NCBI GenBank assembly: GCA_045632265.1
Contig: JAZQWG010000007.1
Coordinates: forward strand, 1 to 27,262
Length of the DNA: 27,262 bases
DNA from: Scatosoma sp045632265
GTDB taxonomy: Bacteria; Bacillota; Clostridia; Christensenellales; Borkfalkiaceae
Direction of reading: 5' to 3'
Shown: positions 16,648-24,081 of the stretch, piece by piece
Layout of the letters: each line of letters begins with the position of its first letter
Numbering within the stretch: the stretch's first letter is position 1
Notes under the pieces: model-generated
What the model was told of the DNA's origin: nothing
Seen by the model: only the letters and a program-made list of their open reading frames with translations
The model's database searches: none
Position numbers and translations under genes: made by a program

Positions 16648-17454
16648 TCAAATGACGGCGGGAAGGTATATCTTCATCACGATAACCCCCGCAAGCAAGC
16701 CGCACATAAGCACGAACGCAATCAAGTCACGCCAAGAGAATTTCAAGTGTTTATATTTCGTACGCTTTTTACTGCCCGAATAGCAACGCGCGTCCATGGC
16801 GTCCCCCAACTCGTCCGCGCGACGAATAGCGCTGATGAGCAAAGGAATTAAGATAGGCGCAATCGCCTTAATGCGCTTGAACAAACCGCCCGATTCAAAG
16901 TCTGCCCCACGAGCTTTTTGCGCGTTCATGATACGCCCCGTTTCGTCCGTCAAAATAGGAATAAAACGCAAGGCGATGGACATAATCAAAGCCAACTCAT
17001 GCACGGGGAAACGAATCCATTTCAAAGGCAAAAGCAAGCCTTCCAAGCCGTCCGTCAAAGCCACGGGTGTGGTGGTGAGCGTAAGCAAGGACGAGCCGAG
17101 CACCAACAAGAACAATCTTGCCGCCAAGAACAACGTGAAGAACAACGCTTCCCACGTCAAGAAGAAGTTATCCCAAATTTTCGTTTCGCCCTTATAGAAG
17201 AACAAGTTGAGTATCGCTGTAAACGACACCAAGAAGATGACCGCGCGCACCGAGCGAATAAGGCTCTTGAATGGTACGCCCGAGAAAATTGCCATAAGCA
17301 CGAACACCGCCGCGCATGCGCCAAGCGCATAAAAACTCTTGCAAAGGAACACCGCAACGATGTACACAATCAAGAACACGAGCTTGATACGGGGATCGCA
17401 TTTATGCACGAAAGAGTTGGAAGGATAATATTGACCAAACGCTACGTCACGCAT
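16648..17454 (-). CDS. ecfT: energy-coupling factor transporter transmembrane protein EcfT
   Basis: Scaffold membrane subunit that couples the ATPases to exchangeable substrate-binding S components for vitamins and metals. The protein has about 268 residues. The start DVAFGQYYPSNSFVHKCDPRIKL is the EcfT N-terminal signature, followed by four to five hydrophobic spans and the two coupling motifs, AQKARGADF and DAMDARCYSG, whose Ala-Arg pairs contact the ATPase grooves. The ATG at 17454 has AAGGGGG eight bases upstream; an alternative GTG at 17463 directly abuts that site. The start overlaps the ecfA stop by eight bases. No S component is in the window, so the substrate is unknown; this looks like a shared group II module. 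Confidence 0.95.
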   Translation of the reverse strand: MRDVAFGQYYPSNSFVHKCDPRIKLVFLIVYIVAVFLCKSFYALGACAAVFVLMAIFSGVPFKSLIRSVRAVIFLVSFTAILNLFFYKGETKIWDNFFLTWEALFFTLFLAARLFLLVLGSSLLTLTTTPVALTDGLEGLLLPLKWIRFPVHELALIMSIALRFIPILTDETGRIMNAQKARGADFESGGLFKRIKAIAPILIPLLISAIRRADELGDAMDARCYSGSKKRTKYKHLKFSWRDLIAFVLMCGLLAGVIVMKIYLPAVI

Positions 17455-19309
17455 TGTCGCCACCCCCTTGTACGGGCAACGACGTGCGAGCAGCCAACGT
17501 CTTTCTTACGAAATCCGCCACGCTTAAATCGCAATCGATTTCCACGCCTTTTTCTTTCAACGCTTGAATAAGTTTCGCCGTAAACGGCACGTCCAAACCC
17601 GCTTCGTCCGTATATCTTCCGTCCGCAAAAAGTTGCTTGGGCGCGCCCGCCGCCAACACTTTGCCCTCGTAGAAAATAACCGCCGAAGTGCAGTTTTCCG
17701 CTATTTCGTCCATGTCGTGCGAAACGATAATAACCGTCTTGCACCATTCGCTGTGAATTTTATGAAGAAGGGACATAATCTCTTCTTTGCCAAGCGGGTC
17801 TAACCCCGCAGCCGGTTCGTCCAAAACCAAAATTTCCGGTTTCGTCACGATAACGCCCGCAATGGCTACACGGCGGCGTTGACCGCCCGAAAGTTCAAAC
17901 GGGGAACGGTTTTTCACTTCTTCATAGCAAAGCCCCACCGTTTCCAACGCTTCTTTCACCGCTTCCGCTACTTGCGTTTCCGTCATATCTTTGCGGAAGT
18001 TTTTCAAGCCGAAAGCTACGTCCTCAAACACCGTTTCCGCAAACAACTGATATTCGGGGTATTGGAAAACCATACCCACGTCTTTGCGAAGCGCAAGGAA
18101 ATCCGTCGTCTTATCCGCCAAATCGTATCCGTCCACGTTCAACACCATTTTCGGCGTTTGGGGCGAATTCTTTTTGCGTTTCTTTTCTTTATATTTCTTT
18201 TCCGCAGTAGGCAATTTAATGAGTGCGTTCAAGTGCTGAACGAACGTCGATTTACCACTGCCCGTATGCCCGATAATCCCAAAAAACGAGCCGCAAGGCA
18301 CTTGCAAATCCACACCGCAAAGAGCGGGCGTAGAGAATACCGATTTTGCATCGTACGTATAAGAAAGGTCTTTGGCAACGATTTCCCCTTTGCCGCCAAG
18401 CGTGGGCTTTTCGTCCATTGTCTTTTCTTCGTTGATTTGCGTTTGGGTTGCCATCGTCTTGGCTACGATTTCGTTTGCTATTTCTTCCGCCGAGAAGCTG
18501 TCTGCAATATCCAAGCCGCCTTGTTGCAATGCACGGCACACCTTCAATGCGTGCGGCAAGGAAAGAGAACATTTTTTCAAGTCTTCTTCCCTTGACAAAA
18601 TTTCGTGCGGTTTGCCTTCCATGACGATTTTGCCGTGATCCATAACGAGCGCTCTATCGGCAAGCATCGCTTCTTCAGGGAAGTGCGTAATCAAAAGCAC
18701 GGTGATATTTTCTTCTTTATTCAACTTACAAACGACGTCCAAAACTTCCTTTCTACCACGAGGGTCGAGCATTGCCGTCGATTCGTCCAAAATCATAATG
18801 CGCGGTTTCAACGCCAACACGCCTGCAATGGCTATGCGTTGTTTTTGCCCGCCTGAAAGTTTCGTCGTCATCATGTTGCGATACGCTTGCATGCCTACCG
18901 CATTCAAAGCAAAATCAATACGTTCCCCTATTTCCTTTCTGGGAATACCCACGTTTTCAGGGCCGAACGCCACGTCGTCTTCCACCACCGAAGCTACCGT
19001 TTGATTGTCGGGGTTTTGGAATACGATACCCACGTTTTTACGCACTTCAAACACGTTTTTATCGTTGCAAGCGTCCATGCCAAGCACGGTGATGTTGCCC
19101 GATTGCGGGGACAAAAGCCCGTTCGTCAATCGTGCAAGCGTGGATTTACCGCTTCCGTTGTGGCCAAGCACAGCCACAAATTCCCCTTCTTCGACGGTAA
19201 GGTCGATTCCGTCCAACGAAAAAGTAGGACGTTCCGTAAATAAACCGTCGTCCGCCGTTTCCTCATCGTCGTAGGAAAAATATACTTTTTCAAACTTAAT
19301 CGCTTCCAT
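17447..19309 (-). CDS. fused energy-coupling factor ATPase (EcfA1-EcfA2 in one chain)
   Basis: A single 620-residue chain holding two complete ABC ATPase domains that are normally separate proteins of about 280 residues. Numbering from the GTG two codons earlier, domain 1 has Walker A GHNGSGKST at 51-59, FQNPDNQ at 99-105, LSGGQ at 153-157, MILDES at 174-179 and switch His211 (ITHFPEE). Domain 2 has Walker A GHTGSGKST at 349-357, FQYPEYQLF at 417-425, LSGGQ at 475-479, LVLDEP at 496-501 and a VSHD switch. FQNPDNQ fits EcfA1 and FQYPEYQLF fits EcfA2. A linker of about 245-310 joins them, and domain 2 has a Lys-rich insertion at about 371-389. The ATG at 19309 follows AGGTGAG. EcfT overlaps its end. 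Confidence 0.95.
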   Translation of the reverse strand: MEAIKFEKVYFSYDDEETADDGLFTERPTFSLDGIDLTVEEGEFVAVLGHNGSGKSTLARLTNGLLSPQSGNITVLGMDACNDKNVFEVRKNVGIVFQNPDNQTVASVVEDDVAFGPENVGIPRKEIGERIDFALNAVGMQAYRNMMTTKLSGGQKQRIAIAGVLALKPRIMILDESTAMLDPRGRKEVLDVVCKLNKEENITVLLITHFPEEAMLADRALVMDHGKIVMEGKPHEILSREEDLKKCSLSLPHALKVCRALQQGGLDIADSFSAEEIANEIVAKTMATQTQINEEKTMDEKPTLGGKGEIVAKDLSYTYDAKSVFSTPALCGVDLQVPCGSFFGIIGHTGSGKSTFVQHLNALIKLPTAEKKYKEKKRKKNSPQTPKMVLNVDGYDLADKTTDFLALRKDVGMVFQYPEYQLFAETVFEDVAFGLKNFRKDMTETQVAEAVKEALETVGLCYEEVKNRSPFELSGGQRRRVAIAGVIVTKPEILVLDEPAAGLDPLGKEEIMSLLHKIHSEWCKTVIIVSHDMDEIAENCTSAVIFYEGKVLAAGAPKQLFADGRYTDEAGLDVPFTAKLIQALKEKGVEIDCDLSVADFVRKTLAARTSLPVQGGGDNA

Positions 19310-19340
19310 ACTCACCTAAAAAGCATTTTTCTGCATTATT

Positions 19341-19384
19341 ATTATAACAAACTTTTTCACCGATTACAATGAAAATGCGGTGAA
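19341..19384 (-). promoter_or_regulatory. promoter of the ecfA operon with flanking inverted repeat
   Basis: Minus-strand TTGTAA -35 (plus-strand 19364-19369) is 17 bases from TATAAT (19341-19346). An inverted repeat, TTCACCG at 19356-19362 with CGGTGAA at 19378-19384, brackets the -35 and directly abuts the stop codon of the gene at 19386. There is no T-run after it on the minus strand, so it is not a normal terminator. Confidence 0.65.
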
Positions 19385-19385
19385 A

Positions 19386-20393
19386 TTATTCTTCACGAAG
19401 CAAGCGTATCTTGTGCGTGCTTGCGTTTTTCTCTATGCTTACGATAACCGCCCCGTCATAATCGGTGCGATACACCCTTGCACCCGCATCGTTTAAGCGA
19501 GCAAGCGTTTCCGCATGGGGATGACCGTAATCGTTTTGCCCGCACGAAATAACCGCCGTTTGAAGATTGAGCACGTCTAAAAGTTCTTTCGTCGTTGCCC
19601 CGCCCGAGCCGTGGTGCCCCACTTTCAAAATTTTCGTCTTTGATAAATCGACGTCCAAAATGCCGATTTGTTGGGACGAAGCGAGCACCTTTTCTTTATC
19701 GCTCGTCAAATCGCCCGTGAGCAACGTGCCCACGCCGCCGTATTCCAAATACACGACAGCCGAATACGCATTTGCATTTTCGTCAAACGTTTCGCCCCGT
19801 TCTATCATGCTTTCCATTTCACTTGCGAAAGGATACAAGAACGTAAACGTGTAATTATCCCCGCCTAATTTCGTGCCGCTTTGCACGTAATTTTTCGTAC
19901 AATCCTTTTCCTTGGACAACGCTTGATAAAGCTGTGCGTACTGCGTATTCACCGTTTCACTTGCAAGAGGCAGATACACGTTTTTCACGTCAAAGCAATT
20001 TACAACGACGTCCATCGAGCCGCAATGGTCTTCATCAGAATGCGTGAGAATAAGATAATCTATGTTCTTTACTCCCAAAGCATACAAGTAGCGCATTAAG
20101 GCGTACTCGTTTTCCTTAGACGAATCCGCACCGTCGATAAGAGCTATTTTGCCGTCGGGAAGTTCGATTATCGTAGCATCGCTTTGCCCTACGTCAAGGA
20201 AATGGATACGCATTTCCCCGTCCGCGCGTTTTTCTATCTTGGGCAGCGAAACACGGTATTTCCACGTACGGCAAGGAATAACGATGGAAAGGACGGATAA
20301 AATAAGCACCATCGCAACAACGATGAGAAGCGTGACAAGTTTCACTTTTCCCCACTTCTTTTCCGCTATCTTTTTCTCCGCCGCATAGCCCAT
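19386..20393 (-). CDS. membrane-anchored ComEC/Rec2-type metallo-beta-lactamase-fold protein
   Basis: A 335-residue protein with one N-terminal hydrophobic span at about 18-40, then a metallo-beta-lactamase-fold domain of the type found at the C-terminus of ComEC. Domain landmarks are HFLDVGQSDATIIELPDGKIALIDG at 64-88, the metal motif THSDEDHCGSM at 117-127 (His118, Asp120, Asp122, His123), LLTGDLTSDKE in the middle and KVGHHGSGGATT, then SCGQNDYGHPHAETLARL near the end. The DNA channel part of ComEC is absent, so this is a stand-alone hydrolase presumably facing outside the membrane. Its substrate is unknown; a role in DNA uptake is only a possibility. It starts 23 bases after mrp and is probably co-transcribed with it. 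Confidence 0.9.
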   Translation of the reverse strand: MGYAAEKKIAEKKWGKVKLVTLLIVVAMVLILSVLSIVIPCRTWKYRVSLPKIEKRADGEMRIHFLDVGQSDATIIELPDGKIALIDGADSSKENEYALMRYLYALGVKNIDYLILTHSDEDHCGSMDVVVNCFDVKNVYLPLASETVNTQYAQLYQALSKEKDCTKNYVQSGTKLGGDNYTFTFLYPFASEMESMIERGETFDENANAYSAVVYLEYGGVGTLLTGDLTSDKEKVLASSQQIGILDVDLSKTKILKVGHHGSGGATTKELLDVLNLQTAVISCGQNDYGHPHAETLARLNDAGARVYRTDYDGAVIVSIEKNASTHKIRLLREE

Positions 20394-20416
20394 GTCTTAA
20401 CCCTTTTGCTTTCGTA

Positions 20417-21256
20417 TTATTTTCTTTGCGCCGCCTTTTCAATGCACGCAAACACGTCTTTCAACGCATCCGTTTCATAGTTTTCAATTTTTCCTTCGTC
20501 CGCAAGCGAAGAAATGTTTGCATCAAGCGGCATGCGAGCAATGGAAGGAATACCGTACTCGTTTGCAATTTCTTGCGCGTGGCTCTTGCCGAACACTTCT
20601 ATCTTTTTGCCGCAATCGGGGCAAGCGAGATAGCTCATGTTTTCCACAAGCCCAAGCACGGGTACGTTCATCATCTTCGCCATATTTACCGCTTTTTCCA
20701 CGACCATTTTAACAAGGTCTTGCGGGGTAGTGACGATGACGATGCCCGAGATAGGAATACTTTGGAAAACCGTCAAAGGCACGTCGCCCGTTCCAGGGGG
20801 CATGTCGATGAAAAGCAAATCCAAATCCTTCCAAATAACGTCCGTCCAAAATTGAAGCACCGTGCCCGAAATGACCATACCACGCCAAACGACGGGTGTC
20901 GTTGCTTCGTCCAAAAGCAAGTTCATCGACATCATTTGAATGCCCGAGGGCGAAACAACCGTGTCAATCCCCTTTTCGCTGCCCGTAGCGTGTTCGTGCA
21001 CGCCGAACATGTGCGGAATGGACGGGCCCGTGATGTCGGCATCCATAATGCCAACCTTTTTGCCTTGCTTGTTTGCAAACGAAGCCAAAAGGGAAGTGGT
21101 GAGCGATTTACCAACGCCGCCTTTGCCGCTGACAATGCCAATTACTTTTTTAATCGACGAGCTTTTATGCGGTTCTTTCAAAAAACTTTCCTTCTTACGA
21201 GAGTTGCAAGAAGAAGAGGAACAACTTGAACAGTTGTGCGTACAATTTTCAGACAT
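20417..21256 (-). CDS. mrp: Mrp/NBP35-family P-loop ATPase (iron-sulfur carrier)
   Basis: Cytoplasmic P-loop NTPase of the ApbC/Mrp/NBP35 type, which binds and passes on iron-sulfur clusters. The 279 residues open with a Cys-rich tail (Cys5, Cys9, Cys12, Cys17, the first part CTHNCSSC) that may hold a cluster. The deviant Walker A SGKGGVGKS is at 43-51. MDADITGPSIPHMFG is at 71-85, DMPPGTGDVPLT at 151-162, and CPDC at 212-215 is the pair thought to bind the bridging cluster in dimers. AAGGAG stands six to seven bases before the ATG. No iron-sulfur assembly (suf or isc) genes are nearby. First gene of a two-gene unit with the ComEC-type protein. Confidence 0.93.
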   Translation of the reverse strand: MSENCTHNCSSCSSSSCNSRKKESFLKEPHKSSSIKKVIGIVSGKGGVGKSLTTSLLASFANKQGKKVGIMDADITGPSIPHMFGVHEHATGSEKGIDTVVSPSGIQMMSMNLLLDEATTPVVWRGMVISGTVLQFWTDVIWKDLDLLFIDMPPGTGDVPLTVFQSIPISGIVIVTTPQDLVKMVVEKAVNMAKMMNVPVLGLVENMSYLACPDCGKKIEVFGKSHAQEIANEYGIPSIARMPLDANISSLADEGKIENYETDALKDVFACIEKAAQRK

Positions 21257-21272
21257 ATACTACTCCTTTTGA

Positions 21273-21336
21273 TTAAGAATTTATTAAAATTCTTATCAAG
21301 TATTTTCATTATACCCCTTTTGATTTTTTTTGTCAA
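21273..21336 (-). promoter_or_regulatory. mrp promoter and leader hairpin
   Basis: Consensus promoter on the minus strand: TTGACA (plus-strand 21331-21336), 17 bases, TATAAT (21308-21313). The roughly 50-base leader contains an AT-rich inverted repeat at about 21273-21299 (GATAAGAATTT pairing with AAATTCTTAATC, one bulge), just upstream of the AAGGAG. Confidence 0.85.
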
Positions 21337-21428
21337 TGTTTTCCAAAGGAAAACAACACTTAAAAAGCGTTTTTCGATAAAAAGCGGCATGCAAAACGCA
21401 TAATCGAAGAAAAAAGCGTAAAAAACGG

Positions 21429-21457
21429 TTGCTTTTCCGCCGAAAATACGATATAAT
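21429..21457 (+). promoter_or_regulatory. promoter of the SRP RNA gene
   Basis: TTGCTT at 21429-21434, a 17-base spacer, then TATAAT at 21452-21457. This places the start near 21464, exactly where the paired end of the SRP RNA begins. Confidence 0.85.
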
Positions 21458-21463
21458 ATAAAA

Positions 21464-21737
21464 GCTGCGCATAGGTGGGGAGCTAGCGGCACCCTTTATC
21501 CGAAATCCGCTATACGGAGCCGAATGCCTTTCTCGACGGAGTTTATGGAAGGTCCGCGCGCCGTAAGGAATGTTGATAGCAAGGTCTTATGCAACGCAAT
21601 GCTGTGAACCGTGTCAGGACGGGAACGTAGCAGCACTAAGCGGATGTTTGCGTGTGCCATAAGGTAGCTTTGCAGGAGTCACCTGCGACGTTAACGCTTC
21701 GGTAAGCTACGGCAAAAAAGGATTGCGCAGTTTTTTT
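21464..21737 (+). ncRNA. ffs: signal recognition particle RNA (large Gram-positive type)
   Basis: RNA core of the signal recognition particle, which with Ffh targets membrane and secreted proteins. The conserved helix 8 is seen around 21614-21640: a GTCAGG arm, a GGAA tetraloop closed by ACG/CGT, and an AGCAGC arm. The 5' end CTGCGCA (21465-21471) pairs with TGCGCAG (21724-21730), closing the long helix, and a T7 run follows at 21731-21737 as terminator. The length of about 270 bases is that of the Bacillus-like form with an Alu domain, not the short 4.5S form. It is the only plus-strand gene after dapB. Confidence 0.93.
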
Positions 21738-21750
21738 ATTATCTAAAACG

Positions 21751-21794
21751 GAAGGGCTATATAAACCATCGCGGTTTGTATAGCCCTTCTTTTA
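21751..21794. terminator. hairpin between SRP RNA and dinB, usable in both directions
   Basis: A 17-base stem, 21751-21767 with 21773-21789, has one wobble pair and a five-base loop and is followed by TTTTAT on plus. On the minus strand it is followed by GTTTTAG. It probably backs up the SRP terminator and ends the dinB transcript, whose stop codon lies at 21865. Confidence 0.8.
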
Positions 21795-21864
21795 TCTGCA
21801 AGCGAATTTCTTTCCGTCCTTCGCTGACAAATACAGTATTCGCAAAAGACGGATTTTTATTCTA

Positions 21865-23127
21865 TTATTTTTTCGTTGGCTCAATTTCTTCCTTTTCCGC
21901 ACGAATATCAAGCCCTTTCGTGCCTTCCCCCGTCATCACAACCCCACGTTGCAAGGTAGCATAGCCGTACTTTTCACGAATCTTCGCCACGGCATTTTCC
22001 ATGCGTTCTTTCTTTTCATACGAGCGTTCGCCAAGCGCTTCGTCGATTACGCTGTCAAGAGTAAGCTGCGATATATTGTGGTCAAACCCCGATATGGTTA
22101 TCCCTAGCAAACGCACGCGCATACCCCTTTCGCAATGCTTGCAAAACAAATCGTACGCCGCTTTTGCTATATCCCCGCAAAGGGTGGTTGGCGACGTTTT
22201 GGCTTGCCAACCAAAGAATTCTAAATTGCTATTGCGCACAAGCAAATGCACGGTGGAAGCTCGTCCAACGCCTGCCGTTCGCTGACGGGAAGAAACGCTT
22301 TCCGCCAAGGCGTACAGCCAGCCTTTTATCTCTTCTCTATCCACGACGTCTTTGGGAAGAGTGATAGAATTGCCTATCGATTTCACGTCTTCCTTCGTCT
22401 TTTGCCAATGCACTTCTTCATCGTCTTCACCACGGGCGTAAACGCATACTTGCCTGCCCCGTTTACCCATTTTTGCAATCAGCATTTGCTCGTCCGCGTT
22501 TGCCAAATCGCCTATCGTGCGGATACCAAATTTCAAAAGTGCATCTTGCGTTTTTCCGCCTACAAGCCAAAGCGAAGACACGGGCAAAGGAAACACCACG
22601 TCTTTATAATTCTCTTTTGAAATCACGGTGACGGCATCGGGCTTTTTGAGTTCGGAAGCAAGCTTAGCGTACACCCTATTAAAGCTTACGCCAATAGATA
22701 CGGTTAAGCCTAATTCTTCCTTTACCAAACAACGAATTTTGTTGGCGATTTCTTCGCCACTGCCAAAAAGCGCTACGCTTTCCGTCACGTCCAAAGCGCA
22801 CTCGTCAATGCTGCACTCTTCTATTTTTTCAGTAAAACGCTCGTATATCTCCCGTACCATGCCCGAATAACGCACGTATTCGTGATAATGCGAGCCTACA
22901 ATTTGCAAATCGGGACACTTGATAAGCGCCGAATATACCGTTTCGCCCGTCTTTATCCCAAACTTTTTCGCCTCTTCATTTTTCGCAAGTACGACACCAT
23001 GGCGTTTTTTCGGATCACCGCACACCGCCACGGGCTTGCCTTTTAAGGAAGGATTGCGCGCAATTTCCACGGATGCGAAAAAGTTATTCAAGTCGGAATG
23101 TAAAATTACTCTCGCCCGTTTTTCCAT
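21865..23127 (-). CDS. dinB: DNA polymerase IV (Y-family, DinB)
   Basis: Translesion DNA polymerase without proofreading, 420 residues, normal for DinB. The first catalytic motif is LHSDLNNFFASVE at 9-21 (metal ligand Asp12, bulky aromatic sugar-gate residue in the FF pair). The second is ECSIDECALD at 104-113, with Asp108 and Glu109. LKKPDAVTVI and LWLVGGKTQDAL in the thumb and a little-finger domain follow. AAGGGGGG stands five bases before the ATG. There is no recognisable SOS (LexA) box; the gene begins only about 28 bases after a terminator, so how it is expressed is unclear. This family includes UmuC/YqjW-type relatives; the DinB assignment is by overall resemblance. Confidence 0.93.
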   Translation of the reverse strand: MEKRARVILHSDLNNFFASVEIARNPSLKGKPVAVCGDPKKRHGVVLAKNEEAKKFGIKTGETVYSALIKCPDLQIVGSHYHEYVRYSGMVREIYERFTEKIEECSIDECALDVTESVALFGSGEEIANKIRCLVKEELGLTVSIGVSFNRVYAKLASELKKPDAVTVISKENYKDVVFPLPVSSLWLVGGKTQDALLKFGIRTIGDLANADEQMLIAKMGKRGRQVCVYARGEDDEEVHWQKTKEDVKSIGNSITLPKDVVDREEIKGWLYALAESVSSRQRTAGVGRASTVHLLVRNSNLEFFGWQAKTSPTTLCGDIAKAAYDLFCKHCERGMRVRLLGITISGFDHNISQLTLDSVIDEALGERSYEKKERMENAVAKIREKYGYATLQRGVVMTGEGTKGLDIRAEKEEIEPTKK

Positions 23128-23153
23128 GCTATCCCCCCTTTATCTTTTTTTAA

Positions 23154-23184
23154 GAAAAACGCCCTTTCCTTTTAGAAAAGGCGT
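23154..23184 (-). terminator. intrinsic terminator after the lipoprotein pair
   Basis: Stem 23159-23168 with 23175-23184 (10 pairs including one wobble), loop of six, followed on the minus strand by TTTTTCTT. It lies nine bases after the stop codon of the Fn3-like lipoprotein. Confidence 0.85.
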
Positions 23185-23192
23185 ATTTTTTA

Positions 23193-24056
23193 TTATACGT
23201 AGCCGTTGTCGCCACCGCCGCCTGCGGAATACGTCAATTTGAACCACTCGCTATCGAGATAATTTACCCCGTCGCCAACAGCCTTGAAATAGATGCTTTG
23301 TCCATCAACAAGGTAGATTTTGCCCGACCGTCCGCCGTTTACCACTGCGCCGTTGTCAATGCGATAATCGTAGCGAATCGCATAGCCTTTCACTTCCCAG
23401 TTCACTTCCCCCGTATTGCCGTTTAAGTGAACCGTACCTTGCTCAATTTTTAATTGTACGGGTGCTTTCACTTGATACCAGTTGCTCGTCGAATAGAACT
23501 CGCCGTCGCCCACCGCGCGCACGCAAAGATACCCGTCGGTAAGAGGCAAGGAAAAGCCGTTTGACGACATAATTTCCGTGTTGTTATCCGTCCACATTTC
23601 ATACTTATATTCGTAATAAAGCGCATTTTCCACCGCCGTCCAAGTGACTACGCCGTTTTCAAGCGTGCAAACGGGGCGTTCAAGTTGCACGGCGTTGATG
23701 GTGTACGTCAAGCCTTCCGACCAATCGCTATCTTCGTAAATATCTCGATTGCCCACCGCTTTTACGTAAATCGTTTGGTTGTCATACAAGCGAATAGACA
23801 AATCCATCGTGACGTTTTCTTCCCCGTCTTCACCGATTTTATATCGATAACTGCTTGCGTTTTTTACCTTTTTCCACTCAGCTCTATTCCCAACGAGCAT
23901 GACGGACGGCGTTTCCAACTTATTGCTAACCCCTTCCGTTTGTTCGCCCGAGCCAGAGCCCGCACCCGTGCCCGTACCCACGCTGCATGCGGATACGCCA
24001 AACATCAAGCTTGCGCACGTCAATATCGATAAAAGGAAAACTATGATTTTTTTCAT
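23193..24056 (-). CDS. lipoprotein with three tandem Fn3-like repeats
   Basis: A 287-residue predicted extracellular lipoprotein. The ATG at 24056 has GGAG eight bases upstream and begins a clear signal peptide, with lipobox VSAC at Cys24; a longer frame to 24278 would overlap the preceding gene. A Gly/Ser/Thr-rich spacer follows. The rest is three repeats of about 75-80 residues sharing the plan 'LExP-x-L-W-x-V-x-A-x-Y-x-Y-x-I ... IYxKAVGD-x-x-Y-x-x-S-x-W': KAVGNRDIYEDSDW, RAVGDGEFYSTSNW and KAVGDGVNYLDSEW. The layout resembles fibronectin type III domains. The third copy lacks the opening Leu-Glu-x-Pro. The protein ends in a Gly-rich GGGGDNGYV. Role unknown; surface binding is plausible. 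It is 25 bases after the other lipoprotein. Confidence 0.85.
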   Translation of the reverse strand: MKKIIVFLLSILTCASLMFGVSACSVGTGTGAGSGSGEQTEGVSNKLETPSVMLVGNRAEWKKVKNASSYRYKIGEDGEENVTMDLSIRLYDNQTIYVKAVGNRDIYEDSDWSEGLTYTINAVQLERPVCTLENGVVTWTAVENALYYEYKYEMWTDNNTEIMSSNGFSLPLTDGYLCVRAVGDGEFYSTSNWYQVKAPVQLKIEQGTVHLNGNTGEVNWEVKGYAIRYDYRIDNGAVVNGGRSGKIYLVDGQSIYFKAVGDGVNYLDSEWFKLTYSAGGGGDNGYV

Positions 24057-24081
24057 TTGATATACTCCATTATAGTCTTTC

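Noticed and set aside
21178..21492. Minus-strand open frame of 104 codons near the SRP RNA.
   Set aside because: It spans the mrp start, its promoter and the SRP promoter; no coding evidence.
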